This document shows, piece by piece, positions 42,516 to 50,868 of a DNA stretch of 64,000 nt. Below the pieces are notes generated by a model. That model was not told the DNA's origin, searched no databases, and saw only the letters and a list, made by a program, of their open reading frames with translations. The stretch lies in the NCBI RefSeq assembly GCF_011045195.1, contig NZ_CP049199.1, positions 4,695,501-4,759,500 of the forward strand, in the 5' to 3' direction. Position numbers and translations under genes: made by a program. The first letter of the stretch is position 1. The number at the start of each line of letters is the position of its first letter. The stretch comes from Caulobacter soli (lineage in GTDB: Bacteria; Pseudomonadota; Alphaproteobacteria; Caulobacterales; Caulobacteraceae).

Positions 42516-43355
42516 ATGGCGACCACGATCACGTTCCAGGACAATTTTCCGACCGGCTGTCCGTCGGCTCCGGGCCCTTACCGCGAGGCCGGACTGGTGT
42601 TCACCAATTCGGTGGGCAACGGCTGGTGTAGCCCGTTCATCAACAACTTCGTCGGCACCTACGGCTCGCCCAGCCAGCTGTTCGTCAGCCGCGACGACGG
42701 CGGCGCGTTCGACTTCCGCTCGCTACAGGTCTGCAATCCCAACACCGCGATCCCGCCCCAGGCCACGACCTTCATCGGGACGCGCGCCGACGGCTCCTCG
42801 GTCAGCGCCCAGTTCAGCACGCCCAACGCCGACACTACGCCGCAGACCTTCGCCCCCTCGGGCTTCGACGACCTGACCAGCCTGATGGTCAGCCTGGGCT
42901 TCGTGGCCTTCGACAATTTCGTGTTCGAGGGCGTCGCCGCCAAGACCGTGCTGTTCGACCAGGACTTCCCGCCCGGCTGCCCGTCGGCGGTAACCGCCTA
43001 TACGTCCCAGGGCCTGACTTTCACCAACTCGGTCGGCGACCGGTGGTGCAGCGGCTTCATCAACGGCTTCGTCGGCACCTACGGCTCGCCGTCCACGATG
43101 ACGGTCGCGCCCGCCGCGGGCCAGACGTTCGATTTCCGCTCGCTGCAGGTGTGCAACCCCAACCCGGCCATCACCAGCCAGCCGGTCACCTTCACCGGGA
43201 CGCGACCGGACGGCAGCACGGTCAGCGCCGCGTTCTCGACGCCGTCCAACAACACCTCGCCCCAGACCTTCGCGCCGACCGGATTTGTCGGCCTGGCCTC
43301 GCTGACGATCGCGCTGGGCTTCGTGGCTTTCGATAACTTCGTGTTCGCCGACTAG
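42516..43355 (+). CDS. Tandemly duplicated beta-rich protein, unknown function
   Basis: A 279-residue protein made of two copies of a ~135-residue unit (about 6-136 and 145-277). Both contain GCPSA, a FTNSVG-x-x-WCS-x-FIN-x-FVGTYGSPS block, FDFRSLQVCNP, FxGTR-x-DGS, TPQTFAP/SPQTFAP and end in GFVAFDNFVF. Three Cys recur in each copy. The pattern suggests a jelly-roll or carbohydrate-binding sandwich. No signal peptide is visible, but extracytoplasmic export by another route is possible. High identity even between synonymous codons indicates a recent duplication. Confidence 0.8.
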   Translation: MATTITFQDNFPTGCPSAPGPYREAGLVFTNSVGNGWCSPFINNFVGTYGSPSQLFVSRDDGGAFDFRSLQVCNPNTAIPPQATTFIGTRADGSSVSAQFSTPNADTTPQTFAPSGFDDLTSLMVSLGFVAFDNFVFEGVAAKTVLFDQDFPPGCPSAVTAYTSQGLTFTNSVGDRWCSGFINGFVGTYGSPSTMTVAPAAGQTFDFRSLQVCNPNPAITSQPVTFTGTRPDGSTVSAAFSTPSNNTSPQTFAPTGFVGLASLTIALGFVAFDNFVFAD

Positions 43356-43379
43356 GCGGGCCTGCGGCCGGGCGGGCGA

Positions 43380-44306
43380 CTAGATCGGCCGCCCGGTGAC
43401 CTTCCAGATCAGCGGCCGCGAGACGCTCATCGCCAGGATGGCCGGGGCCAGCAGGACGGCGATCACGTAGCGCTGGAGGGTGTCGGCGCGCTTGATGAAG
43501 TAGCGCGACAGGCCCACGCCCTTGTGGAACTCGACCTTCAGCGGATGCTCCAGGCTGGTGTGACCCAGGTGGATCACCTGGGCGGCCGGCTGGAACAGCA
43601 CCTGGCCGCCGGCCTGGCGGGCGCGCCAGCACAGGTCGATGTCCTCGACGTGCAGGAAGTAGTTCTCGTCGAAGCCGCCCAGCAGCTCGAAGTCCTCGCG
43701 ACGCAGGGCGAAGCAGGCGCCCGAGATCGTCGGCATCGGCACCGGCTTGGCGGGGATCGGCTCACGCTCGCGGTGGATCTCGAATTTCGACAGCCCTTTG
43801 AACCGCGCGGTCAGATGGCCGAAGCTGAGCAGGGTGGTGATCGGCGTGACCTCGCCGCGACGACCGCCGCGTTGCTCGGTGCCGTCGGTGTTCATCACCC
43901 GCGCGCCGATCACGGTCGGAACCGGCTGGCCGTCGAAGGCCGCGACCAGGGCCTTGATGCAACCGTCCTGCAGATTGGCGTCCGGATTGAGGAAGATGAC
44001 GTATTCGCCACGGGCGGTCTCGGCGCCCAGATTGGCGCCGCGCGCGAAGCCGATATTGCCGTGTCCTTGCGCGAGCACAACCCGCGGTTCGGTCAGGCCC
44101 AGCAGCCGCAGCCGCTCGGCCTCGTCGGCCGGCGAGCCGTTGTCGACGATGACGAACTCGTCGACCAGCGGCTCGGCCAGCACGTGCTGGATGCTTTCGA
44201 CCAGCGCTTCTCCCGTCTGGTAGACGACCATGACGACGGAGATGCGCGGCCGGATCGGCCGCGCGCCCGAGACGAAAGTCGAATGAGAAGGAAGAATGCT
44301 GTTCAT
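43380..44306 (-). CDS. GT2 glycosyltransferase, rhamnosyltransferase-like
   Basis: A 308-residue family-2 glycosyltransferase with ISVVMVVYQTGEALVESI, DEFVIVDNGSPADEAE, YVIFLNPDANL and the acceptor motif LHVEDIDLCWRARQAG. A C-terminal membrane segment (about residues 278-298) tethers it. It resembles WbbL-type enzymes that build O-antigen or capsule; the sugar is unknown. Its start overlaps the thrS stop by one base (TGATG), an unusual pairing. Confidence 0.9.
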   Translation of the reverse strand: MNSILPSHSTFVSGARPIRPRISVVMVVYQTGEALVESIQHVLAEPLVDEFVIVDNGSPADEAERLRLLGLTEPRVVLAQGHGNIGFARGANLGAETARGEYVIFLNPDANLQDGCIKALVAAFDGQPVPTVIGARVMNTDGTEQRGGRRGEVTPITTLLSFGHLTARFKGLSKFEIHREREPIPAKPVPMPTISGACFALRREDFELLGGFDENYFLHVEDIDLCWRARQAGGQVLFQPAAQVIHLGHTSLEHPLKVEFHKGVGLSRYFIKRADTLQRYVIAVLLAPAILAMSVSRPLIWKVTGRPI

Positions 44307-46285
44307 CAGGCCTGCGCCAACTCCGCGGGCGCGGCCGCGACGCGATCACGGGCGAGGTCGGGCGGCGTCGCTTCCTGGGTCAACGCGCGTACGGCGTCTT
44401 CCAGCGACAGCACCTTTTGCCCTTCACCGCCGAGGCGGCGCAGGGCGACTTCTCCGTTTTCAGCTTCCTTACGCCCCACCACCGCAATCACCGGTACCTT
44501 CGCGAGGCTGTGCTCGCGAATCTTGTAGTTGATTTTTTCGTTTCTGAAATCGACCTCTGCGCGAATACCCCTGGAAGTCAACTGCTCAGCTACACGTTGA
44601 GCGTAATCATCCGCATCCGACGTGATCGTGGCGACCACGACCTGGACCGGCGCCAGCCACAGCGGCAGGTGGCCCGCGTAGTTTTCCAGCAGAATGCCGA
44701 TGAAGCGCTCGAACGAACCCAGGATCGCCCGGTGCAGCATGACGGGACGCTTCTTGGAGCCGTCCTCGGCCACGTATTCGGCGTCCAGGCGCTCGGGCAG
44801 GACGAAGTCCAGCTGCAGCGTGCCGCACTGCCAGACCCGGCCGATGGCGTCCTTCAGCGAGAATTCCAGCTTCGGGCCGTAGAAGGCGCCCTCGCCCTCC
44901 TGCAGCACCAGCGTCTCGCCCGCCGCCTCGGCGGCCGCGGACAGGGCCGACTCGGCCTTGTCCCAGACCGCGTCATCGCCCGCCCGCAATTCCGGACGCG
45001 TCGAGAACTTGGTGTCGGCCAGATGCATGCCGAGGTCGCTATAGACGCTCCGCAACAGTTCGATGAAACGGGCGGATTCCTCCGTGACCTGCTCTTCGCG
45101 GCAGAAGATGTGGGCGTCGTCCTGGGTGAACGCCCGCACCCGCATGATGCCGTGCATGGCGCCCGAGGGCTCGTAGCGGTGGCAGGCGCCGAACTCGGCC
45201 ATGCGCAGCGGCAACTCGCGATAGCTCTTCTGGCCGACGTTGAAGATCTGGATGTGACCGGGGCAGTTCATCGGCTTGACGGCCAGGACCTCGCCCTCGG
45301 CGCTCTCGCACATGAACATGGCGTGGCCGAACTTCTCGGCGTGGCCCGAACGCTCCCACAGGCTCTTGTCGAGGATCTGGGGCGTCTTGACCTCGCGATA
45401 GCCGGCCGCGTCCAGCCGGCGGCGCATATAGGCCTCCAGCGCCAGGTACAGCGTCCAGCCCTTGGGGTGCCAGAACACCATGCCCTTGCCCTCTTCCTGG
45501 ATGTGGAAGAGGTCCATGGTCTTGCCCAGCTTGCGGTGATCGCGCCGCTCGGCTTCCTCGATGCGCAGCAGATAGGCCGCCAGATCGGCGTCCGACGCCC
45601 ACGAGGTGCCGTAGATGCGCTGCAGCTGGGCGTTGTTCTGGTCGCCGCGCCAGTAGGCGCCGGCCAGCTTCGTCAGCTTGAAGGCCTTGCCCACGTGCTT
45701 GGTCGACGGCAGGTGGGGACCGCGGCACAGGTCCTTCCACTTGTCGCCCTGGTGATAGACCGTGATCGTGTCGCTGGCCGGCAGATCGCGGATGATCTGG
45801 GCCTTGTAGGTCTCGCCCATCTCGTCGAAGTCGGCGATCGCGATGTCGCGATCGACCTCCTCGCGGCGGATCTTCTCGTCTCGGTCAACAATCTCGCGCA
45901 TGCGCTTCTCGATCGTCGCCAGGTCGTCCAGGCTGAACGGCTCGTCGCGGGCGAAGTCGTAGTAGAATCCGTCCTCGACGTTCGGCCCAATCGTAACCTG
46001 CGTGCCGGGAAACAGTTCCTGCACGGCCTGCGCCAGCACGTGAGCGGTGTCGTGACGGATCACCTCCAGCGCCTCGGGCGATTCGCGCGTGATGATCTCG
46101 AACGCGTTGCCGTCGATCAGCAGATCCGGCGTCAGCGCGCGGTCCAGGTCCAGCAGCCGGCCGCCCAGCTTGATCAGCAGGGCCTTCTTCTCGAGCGATT
46201 TCGAGATCGAGGCGGCCACGTCGCGCCCCGTCGAGCCGTCGGCGTACTGGCGAGCCGAACCGTCGGGGAAAATCAGATCAATCAT
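44306..46285 (-). CDS. thrS: Threonyl-tRNA synthetase
   Basis: A 659-residue class II synthetase with all standard parts: TGS domain (about residues 1-65), editing domain with [11 protein letters not shown] and a second Cys/His zinc region, catalytic core with [11 protein letters not shown] and [22 protein letters not shown], and a C-terminal anticodon-binding domain (about 550-645). It charges tRNA-Thr. The C-terminus ends in [17 protein letters not shown], slightly longer than usual. It is in a NifU-YidD-thrS gene string and overlaps yidD by 4 bp. Confidence 0.98.
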   Translation of the reverse strand: MIDLIFPDGSARQYADGSTGRDVAASISKSLEKKALLIKLGGRLLDLDRALTPDLLIDGNAFEIITRESPEALEVIRHDTAHVLAQAVQELFPGTQVTIGPNVEDGFYYDFARDEPFSLDDLATIEKRMREIVDRDEKIRREEVDRDIAIADFDEMGETYKAQIIRDLPASDTITVYHQGDKWKDLCRGPHLPSTKHVGKAFKLTKLAGAYWRGDQNNAQLQRIYGTSWASDADLAAYLLRIEEAERRDHRKLGKTMDLFHIQEEGKGMVFWHPKGWTLYLALEAYMRRRLDAAGYREVKTPQILDKSLWERSGHAEKFGHAMFMCESAEGEVLAVKPMNCPGHIQIFNVGQKSYRELPLRMAEFGACHRYEPSGAMHGIMRVRAFTQDDAHIFCREEQVTEESARFIELLRSVYSDLGMHLADTKFSTRPELRAGDDAVWDKAESALSAAAEAAGETLVLQEGEGAFYGPKLEFSLKDAIGRVWQCGTLQLDFVLPERLDAEYVAEDGSKKRPVMLHRAILGSFERFIGILLENYAGHLPLWLAPVQVVVATITSDADDYAQRVAEQLTSRGIRAEVDFRNEKINYKIREHSLAKVPVIAVVGRKEAENGEVALRRLGGEGQKVLSLEDAVRALTQEATPPDLARDRVAAAPAELAQA

Positions 46286-46536
46286 TCTTCACAGTTCCAC
46301 TTGCGCGGCCCGGACGGCGGAGGCGACGGGTCATACCCGGAGCCGCCCAACGGATTGCATCGGCAAATCCGTCCCACCGCGAGCCAGGACCCCTTCAGGG
46401 GTCCATGATCCTTGAGCGCCTGAGCCGCGTATTCCGAACAGGTCGGTAGATACCGGCACTGACGCCCGATGAAGGGCGAGAGCGTCGTCTTGTAGGCCCG
46501 CAGGCCCAGGTCGACGGTGCGTTCGTAGAATGTCAT
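46282..46536 (-). CDS. yidD: Membrane protein insertion efficiency factor YidD
   Basis: An 84-residue protein with the YidD signature: [49 protein letters not shown], and conserved cysteines. It is a small inner-membrane-associated protein that aids YidC-dependent insertion. It has an amphipathic N-terminal helix. It overlaps thrS by 4 bp and lies 53 bp after the NifU-like gene, giving a shared transcript. Confidence 0.95.
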   Translation of the reverse strand: MTFYERTVDLGLRAYKTTLSPFIGRQCRYLPTCSEYAAQALKDHGPLKGSWLAVGRICRCNPLGGSGYDPSPPPSGPRKWNCEE

Positions 46537-46589
46537 GCCGGCGTTTCGCGAGCGGAGTCGCGACCTTATCGACTAGCGAAAAGGCCCGA

Positions 46590-47051
46590 TCAAGCGGCGC
46601 CGACGCGGCTAGTTCGGGATTGGGCGCCACCTGTGGCCTTACGGACAGCCTCGACCGCGGCTTCGAACGCCAAAAGCGTCGAGGCGTGACGGGCGGGATA
46701 GTCCTTGACCGGCTCCAGCACGGCGAGCTCCGAAAATCGGCCCGTGGGAGCGGGGCCGTTCGCCTTCAGCATAGCGTGCAAGGCGTCGCGGGCCAACTCG
46801 ATCTCGGAAAGATCGGCCCCGACCACCTGGGCGCCGAGGATCGCGGCCGAGGCCTGGCCCAGGGCGCAGGCGGCGACGTCCTGCGCGAAGTCGGCGACCC
46901 GGCCGTCCTCAACCGTCACGTCGACCACGATCCGGCTGCCGCACAGCTTGGCCGTCTTCTCGGCGCTGGCGTCCGGCGCGGCCAGGCGCCCGGCCCGGGG
47001 CATGTTGGCCACCAGCCCCAGGATGCGGGCCGAATAAAGGTCGTCGATCAT
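46590..47051 (-). CDS. Iron-sulfur cluster assembly scaffold-like protein (NifU/IscU N-terminal domain)
   Basis: A 153-residue protein of the NifU_N family. The first ligand Cys is in TAKLCGSRIVVDV and the second in VAACALGQASAAIL. The third Cys of true IscU is replaced by His in YPARHASTLLAF, as in many alphaproteobacterial paralogues. It may be a scaffold with altered ligand set or a regulator. It sits between a SRPBCC gene (5 bp upstream) and yidD, a common arrangement in relatives. Confidence 0.85.
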   Translation of the reverse strand: MIDDLYSARILGLVANMPRAGRLAAPDASAEKTAKLCGSRIVVDVTVEDGRVADFAQDVAACALGQASAAILGAQVVGADLSEIELARDALHAMLKANGPAPTGRFSELAVLEPVKDYPARHASTLLAFEAAVEAVRKATGGAQSRTSRVGAA

Positions 47052-47056
47052 GCCGC

Positions 47057-47521
47057 TTATGTGGGGTTCTTCTGGCGTTGCGACCAGAGGGCCTCGGCAT
47101 GATCGCGCAGCGCCTCGCCCATGCGGGTATAGGCGCCGCGCAGCTTGCGGCGTTCCTCGCGGCTGATGAAGCGGACCAGCGGCCCCATGAACAGCTCGCC
47201 GTTCGAGAAGGTCGAGTTTTCCGGGCCCATGTTCTCGATCTCGAGATAGCGGATCGCGGTCACGAAGCCGTTCAGCCGCTTGGTGCGCCAGTGCAGCTGC
47301 TCGTAGGGCACCCAGTCCTGGACGATCGGCTGCAGCGTGGCGACCGGGCCGTCGGCGATGGGCGCCAGCTCGACCGTCAGGGTCGAGCCGATGCGCATCT
47401 CGCCCTCCATGCGCGGATGGATGGGATTCCAGTCCTTCCAGGTCGCGAAGTCGGAGACGATCTCCCAGACCAGCTCGGCGGGGGCCTTGACCCCGGTGCG
47501 GAATTCTACGGCGCGTTGCAT
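47057..47521 (-). CDS. SRPBCC (START/polyketide-cyclase-like) domain protein
   Basis: A 154-residue helix-grip protein with VEFRTGVKAPAELVWEIVSDFATWKDWNP at the N-terminus, HWRTKRLNGFVTAIRY and a long C-terminal helix, matching a hydrophobic-ligand-binding SRPBCC fold. The ligand is unknown. The start is the ATG at 47519-47521; upstream in-frame sequence lies in the 47561-47680 repeat and is not family-like. It leads the NifU-YidD-ThrS-GT2 gene string. Confidence 0.85.
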   Translation of the reverse strand: MQRAVEFRTGVKAPAELVWEIVSDFATWKDWNPIHPRMEGEMRIGSTLTVELAPIADGPVATLQPIVQDWVPYEQLHWRTKRLNGFVTAIRYLEIENMGPENSTFSNGELFMGPLVRFISREERRKLRGAYTRMGEALRDHAEALWSQRQKNPT

Positions 47522-47560
47522 GCGTGTGGACCTAGCACTTTCGTCAATCTCTTCAATCCG

Positions 47561-47680
47561 CTCATCCCGGCGAATGCCAGGACCCAGATGGACAAGCTTT
47601 GAGGCTGACGCCATGAGCGCCGAGCCTCTCCAATCATCCACACCGCCAAGAGATCTGGGTCCCGGCATGCGCCGGGATGA
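47561..47680. repeat. Palindromic intergenic repeat, family D (CTCATCCCGGCG type)
   Basis: Arms CTCATCCCGGCGAATGCCAG...CCCAGAT (47561-47589) and ATCTGGGTCCCGGCATGCGC...ATGA (47653-47680) are inverted and imperfect, enclosing ~63 bp of spacer. Only this copy is in the window. It lies upstream of the SRPBCC gene and downstream of the SDR gene. Confidence 0.8.
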
Positions 47681-47709
47681 ACGGATCATAGAGTTATTAT
47701 AGGTGTAAT

Positions 47710-48471
47710 TTAGTCCCGAACCAGGCCGCCATCCACCACCAGGTTCTGGCCGGTGACCGCCCGGCTCCAGGGCGAGGCGAAGAACAGCACCGCGTCGGCG
47801 AACTCGGCGGGGGTGGTCACGCGGCGCAGCGGGGTCGACTGGGCGATCAGGTCGAAGATCGCCTCGGGCGTGGCGGCGCTGGCGTCGGTGGTGCGCAGCA
47901 GGCCGCCCGACAGCATGTTGACCGTGATCCCGCCGGGACCGAGGTCGGCGGCCGCCGTGCGGGTCAGCGACAGCAGGGCGGCCTTGGCGGCGGTGTAGTC
48001 GTGATAGGGCACGACCGGGTTTTGGAACAGGTTGGTGCCGATGTTGATCATGCGGCCGAAGCCGGCGTTTTCCATGGCCGGCGCCGTGGCCTGGATCAGG
48101 TTCAGCGCCCCGCGCAGCGACACGTCCAGCTGGCCCTGGAAGTCTTCCCAGGGGATCGACTGGATGGTGTGACGGCCGTCGCCGTTGAAGCTGAAGTCGC
48201 CCAAGGCGTTGTTGACCACCGTGGTCACGTGGCTTCCGAACGCCTCGGCCGCGTCGTTGACCAGCCGGCGGGCGTCCTCGCGGTCGCTGACGTCGGCCTG
48301 GATGGCGACGGCGTTCGGCCCCAGCTCCTCGGCCAGGGCCAGGGCGGCGGCCTCGCTGCGGCGATAGTTGATCACCACCGACGCGCCCTGCCCCGCGAAG
48401 GCGCGAGCGATGGCGGCGCCCAGGCCCCGGCCGGCGCCGGAGACCAGGACGATCTGTTCGTTCAGGTTCAC
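47710..48471 (-). CDS. Short-chain dehydrogenase/reductase, FabG-like
   Basis: A 253-residue SDR with the NADP motif SGAGRGLG, a NADVSDRED-like region, VVNNALGDFSF and catalytic YTAAK. The catalytic Ser is replaced by Thr (INIGTNL, 13 residues before Tyr), a tolerated but uncommon change. It ends GQNLVVDGGLVRD as FabG-type reductases do. The substrate is unknown. It follows cysS with 5 bp between genes. Confidence 0.88.
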   Translation of the reverse strand: MNLNEQIVLVSGAGRGLGAAIARAFAGQGASVVINYRRSEAAALALAEELGPNAVAIQADVSDREDARRLVNDAAEAFGSHVTTVVNNALGDFSFNGDGRHTIQSIPWEDFQGQLDVSLRGALNLIQATAPAMENAGFGRMINIGTNLFQNPVVPYHDYTAAKAALLSLTRTAAADLGPGGITVNMLSGGLLRTTDASAATPEAIFDLIAQSTPLRRVTTPAEFADAVLFFASPWSRAVTGQNLVVDGGLVRD

Positions 48472-48476
48472 GCCAA

Positions 48477-49865
48477 TCAGTCCTTCATGCGCCAGGTGGC
48501 GCCCGCCGGACCGTCCATGACCACCACGCCCAGGGCGTCGATCTCGGCGCGGATGGCGTCGGCGGCGGTCCAGTCCTTAGCGGTCCGGGCGTCGAACCGG
48601 CGCTTGAGCAGGTCTTCCACCTTGGCCTTCAGGTCGTCGTCGGCGTCGCCCTCGAACCAGGCGTCCGGATCGGCCTGCAGGAAGCCCAGCAAGCCGGCCG
48701 AGGCCAGCAACCGGCCCTTGTTGGCCGTGATCGCCGGCTCGTCGCCCGCCGTCACCGCGCGCTCGATGGCGCTGGACAGCTCGAAGAAGCCCGACACCGC
48801 CAGCGGCGTGTTGAGGTCGTCCGTCAGGGCGGCCAGCACGTCGTCGGAGGGCTCGGACTCGCCGGCCTCGACGCTCTTGGCGCGACGCAAGGCGCCGTAC
48901 AGCCGGTCCAGCGCCTTCTTGCTCTGCTCGACCAGTTCCGGCGTCCAGTCCAGCGGCTGGCGGTAGTGGCCCGACAGCAGCGCCCAGCGGATCACCTCGC
49001 CCGGCGTGGTCTCCAGCAGTTCGTGCGGGATGATCACATTGCCCAGGCTCTTGGACATCTTCTCCCCCGACATGTCGAGGAAGCCGTTGTGCAGCCAATA
49101 ACGGGCCAGCACCGGCAGGTCGTGGGCGCAGCGGCTCTGGGCCACCTCGTTCTCATGGTGAGGGAACTGCAGGTCGATGCCGCCGCCGTGGATATCGATC
49201 GTCTTGCCCAGCGATTTGTCGATCATCGCCGAGCACTCGATGTGCCAGCCCGGGCGGCCCGCGCCCCAGGGGCTGTCCCACTCGGGCTCGTTCTCCTTGG
49301 AAGGCTTCCACAGCACGAAATCGGCGGGGTGGCGCTTGTAGGGCGCGACCTCGACCCGCGCGCCGGCGATCATGTCGTCCAGGTCGCGGCCCGACAGCTG
49401 ACCGTAGTCGGGGAAGGCCTGGGTGTCGAACAGCACGTGGCCCTCGGCGGCGTAGGCCTTGCCGTTGTCGATCAGCTTGCCGATCATCTCGACGATCGGA
49501 CCCATGTGCTCGGTGGCCTTGGGCTCCAGGGTCGGACGCAGGGCGCCCAGCGCATCGGCGTCCTGGTGATAGGCGGCCAGGTAGCGATCGGTGATGACCT
49601 TGATCGCCACGCCCTCGTCGGCGGCCTTCTTGTTGATCTTGTCGTCCACGTCGGTGACGTTGCGGGCATAGACCACCGCGTCCTCGCCATAGACATGGCG
49701 CAGCAGGCGGAACAGCACGTCGAAGGCCACCACCGGCCGGAAGTTGCCGATGTGGGCGTGATTGTAGACCGTGGGCCCGCAGACATACATCGTCACCCGG
49801 CTCGGATCGGCGGGAACGAAGTCGCGCTTCTCGCGCGCCAGGGTGTCGTAGAGCTTGATGGTCAT
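48477..49865 (-). CDS. cysS: Cysteinyl-tRNA synthetase
   Basis: A 462-residue class I synthetase with HIGH-type VYNHAHIGNFRP, KMSKS motif in GEKMSKSLGNVI, and zinc ligands in CGPTVYN, WHIECSAM and PHHENE. A C-terminal DALR-like domain follows. It charges tRNA-Cys. The ATG before TIKLYDTLARE is the start. It is divergent from folE, 197 bp away. Confidence 0.98.
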   Translation of the reverse strand: MTIKLYDTLAREKRDFVPADPSRVTMYVCGPTVYNHAHIGNFRPVVAFDVLFRLLRHVYGEDAVVYARNVTDVDDKINKKAADEGVAIKVITDRYLAAYHQDADALGALRPTLEPKATEHMGPIVEMIGKLIDNGKAYAAEGHVLFDTQAFPDYGQLSGRDLDDMIAGARVEVAPYKRHPADFVLWKPSKENEPEWDSPWGAGRPGWHIECSAMIDKSLGKTIDIHGGGIDLQFPHHENEVAQSRCAHDLPVLARYWLHNGFLDMSGEKMSKSLGNVIIPHELLETTPGEVIRWALLSGHYRQPLDWTPELVEQSKKALDRLYGALRRAKSVEAGESEPSDDVLAALTDDLNTPLAVSGFFELSSAIERAVTAGDEPAITANKGRLLASAGLLGFLQADPDAWFEGDADDDLKAKVEDLLKRRFDARTAKDWTAADAIRAEIDALGVVVMDGPAGATWRMKD

Positions 49866-50062
49866 GGGAAAACGCGTCGCCGATATTGTGACGGGAGTGT
49901 TGCCCGCCTTGCAGGGGTTCCCATATAGCTATCCAAGCGTTTTGACACCCGCCCAATCCACAAGGGGGCAGAGGGTGAACGCGACAAACGGGTGGCACGC
50001 GTAATTCCGGAACGAAGGGCGTTCCGGCGCAACTCAGCCCGTGGAAAGACCCTCCCCACATC

Positions 50063-50719
50063 ATGGACGCACGGACTAGCGAGCGAACCCTGGTCGGCCT
50101 CAATAGTGAAGCTGGCTTTGATCTTGAACCCGCCCAGCGCCCCCATTCTTGGCGCCCCAGCCGAGACGAGGCCCTGGCCGCCGTGCGCACCCTGCTGGCC
50201 TGGGCCGGCGACAATCCCGACCGCGAAGGCCTGCTCGACACGCCCCAGCGCGTGGTCGACGCCTATGGCGAGTGGTTCGCCGGCTACGGCGGCGATCCGG
50301 CTCACGAGCTGTCGCGCACCTTCGAAGATGTGCAGGGCTATGACGATATGGTCATGCTGCGCGGCATCGACGTGCAGAGCCACTGCGAGCACCACATGGC
50401 GCCGTTCCTGGGCAAGGCCTGGGTGGCCTACATGCCGACCGGCAAGGTCGTGGGCCTGTCGAAACTGGCCCGGCTGGTCGAGATCTTCGCCAAGCGTCTC
50501 CAGACCCAGGAGACCATGACCATGCAGATCGCCGACTCGATCGAGGATCACCTGTCGGCGGCCGGCGTGGCCGTGCTGATCGACGCCGAGCACCAATGCA
50601 TGTCGACCCGCGGCGTCCACCACCACGACGTCTCGACGATCACCACCCAGTTCCGCGGCGTGTTCAAGACCGACAAGGTCCTGCAGCAGCGGTTCATGGA
50701 CCTGGTGACGCGAAAATAG
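50063..50719 (+). CDS. folE: GTP cyclohydrolase I
   Basis: A 218-residue enzyme with zinc-binding Cys/His in [12 protein letters not shown] and [13 protein letters not shown], and [24 protein letters not shown] typical of FolE. It makes 7,8-dihydroneopterin triphosphate for folate synthesis. The first ~35 residues are variable. It is followed by a family A repeat and an M14 peptidase gene. Confidence 0.97.
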   Translation: MDARTSERTLVGLNSEAGFDLEPAQRPHSWRPSRDEALAAVRTLLAWAGDNPDREGLLDTPQRVVDAYGEWFAGYGGDPAHELSRTFEDVQGYDDMVMLRGIDVQSHCEHHMAPFLGKAWVAYMPTGKVVGLSKLARLVEIFAKRLQTQETMTMQIADSIEDHLSAAGVAVLIDAEHQCMSTRGVHHHDVSTITTQFRGVFKTDKVLQQRFMDLVTRK

Positions 50720-50738
50720 GGTCAACGCGGTGCGTCGT

Positions 50739-50838
50739 CCTCGTCCTTCGACAAGCTCAGGATGAGGACGAAGGCTGGCGGTGGCGATTTCCCGGGCGCT
50801 TCACTAGAACCTCATCCTGAGCTTGTCGAAGGACGAGG
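50739..50838. repeat. Palindromic intergenic repeat, family A, copy 3
   Basis: The arms at 50739-50767 (CCTCGTCCTTCGACAAGCTC...) and 50810-50838 (its complement) flank a 42-bp spacer. It starts 19 bp after the folE stop and ends 30 bp before the M14 peptidase start, between two genes read in the same direction. Confidence 0.92.
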
Positions 50839-50868
50839 TTCGGGCCAAGGAAAGTCGGGGCGTTTGAG

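Noticed and set aside
47522..47709. Small gene in the gap between SRPBCC and SDR genes
   Set aside because: Both strands are dominated by the family D palindrome; short frames there have no ribosome-binding site or conserved look.
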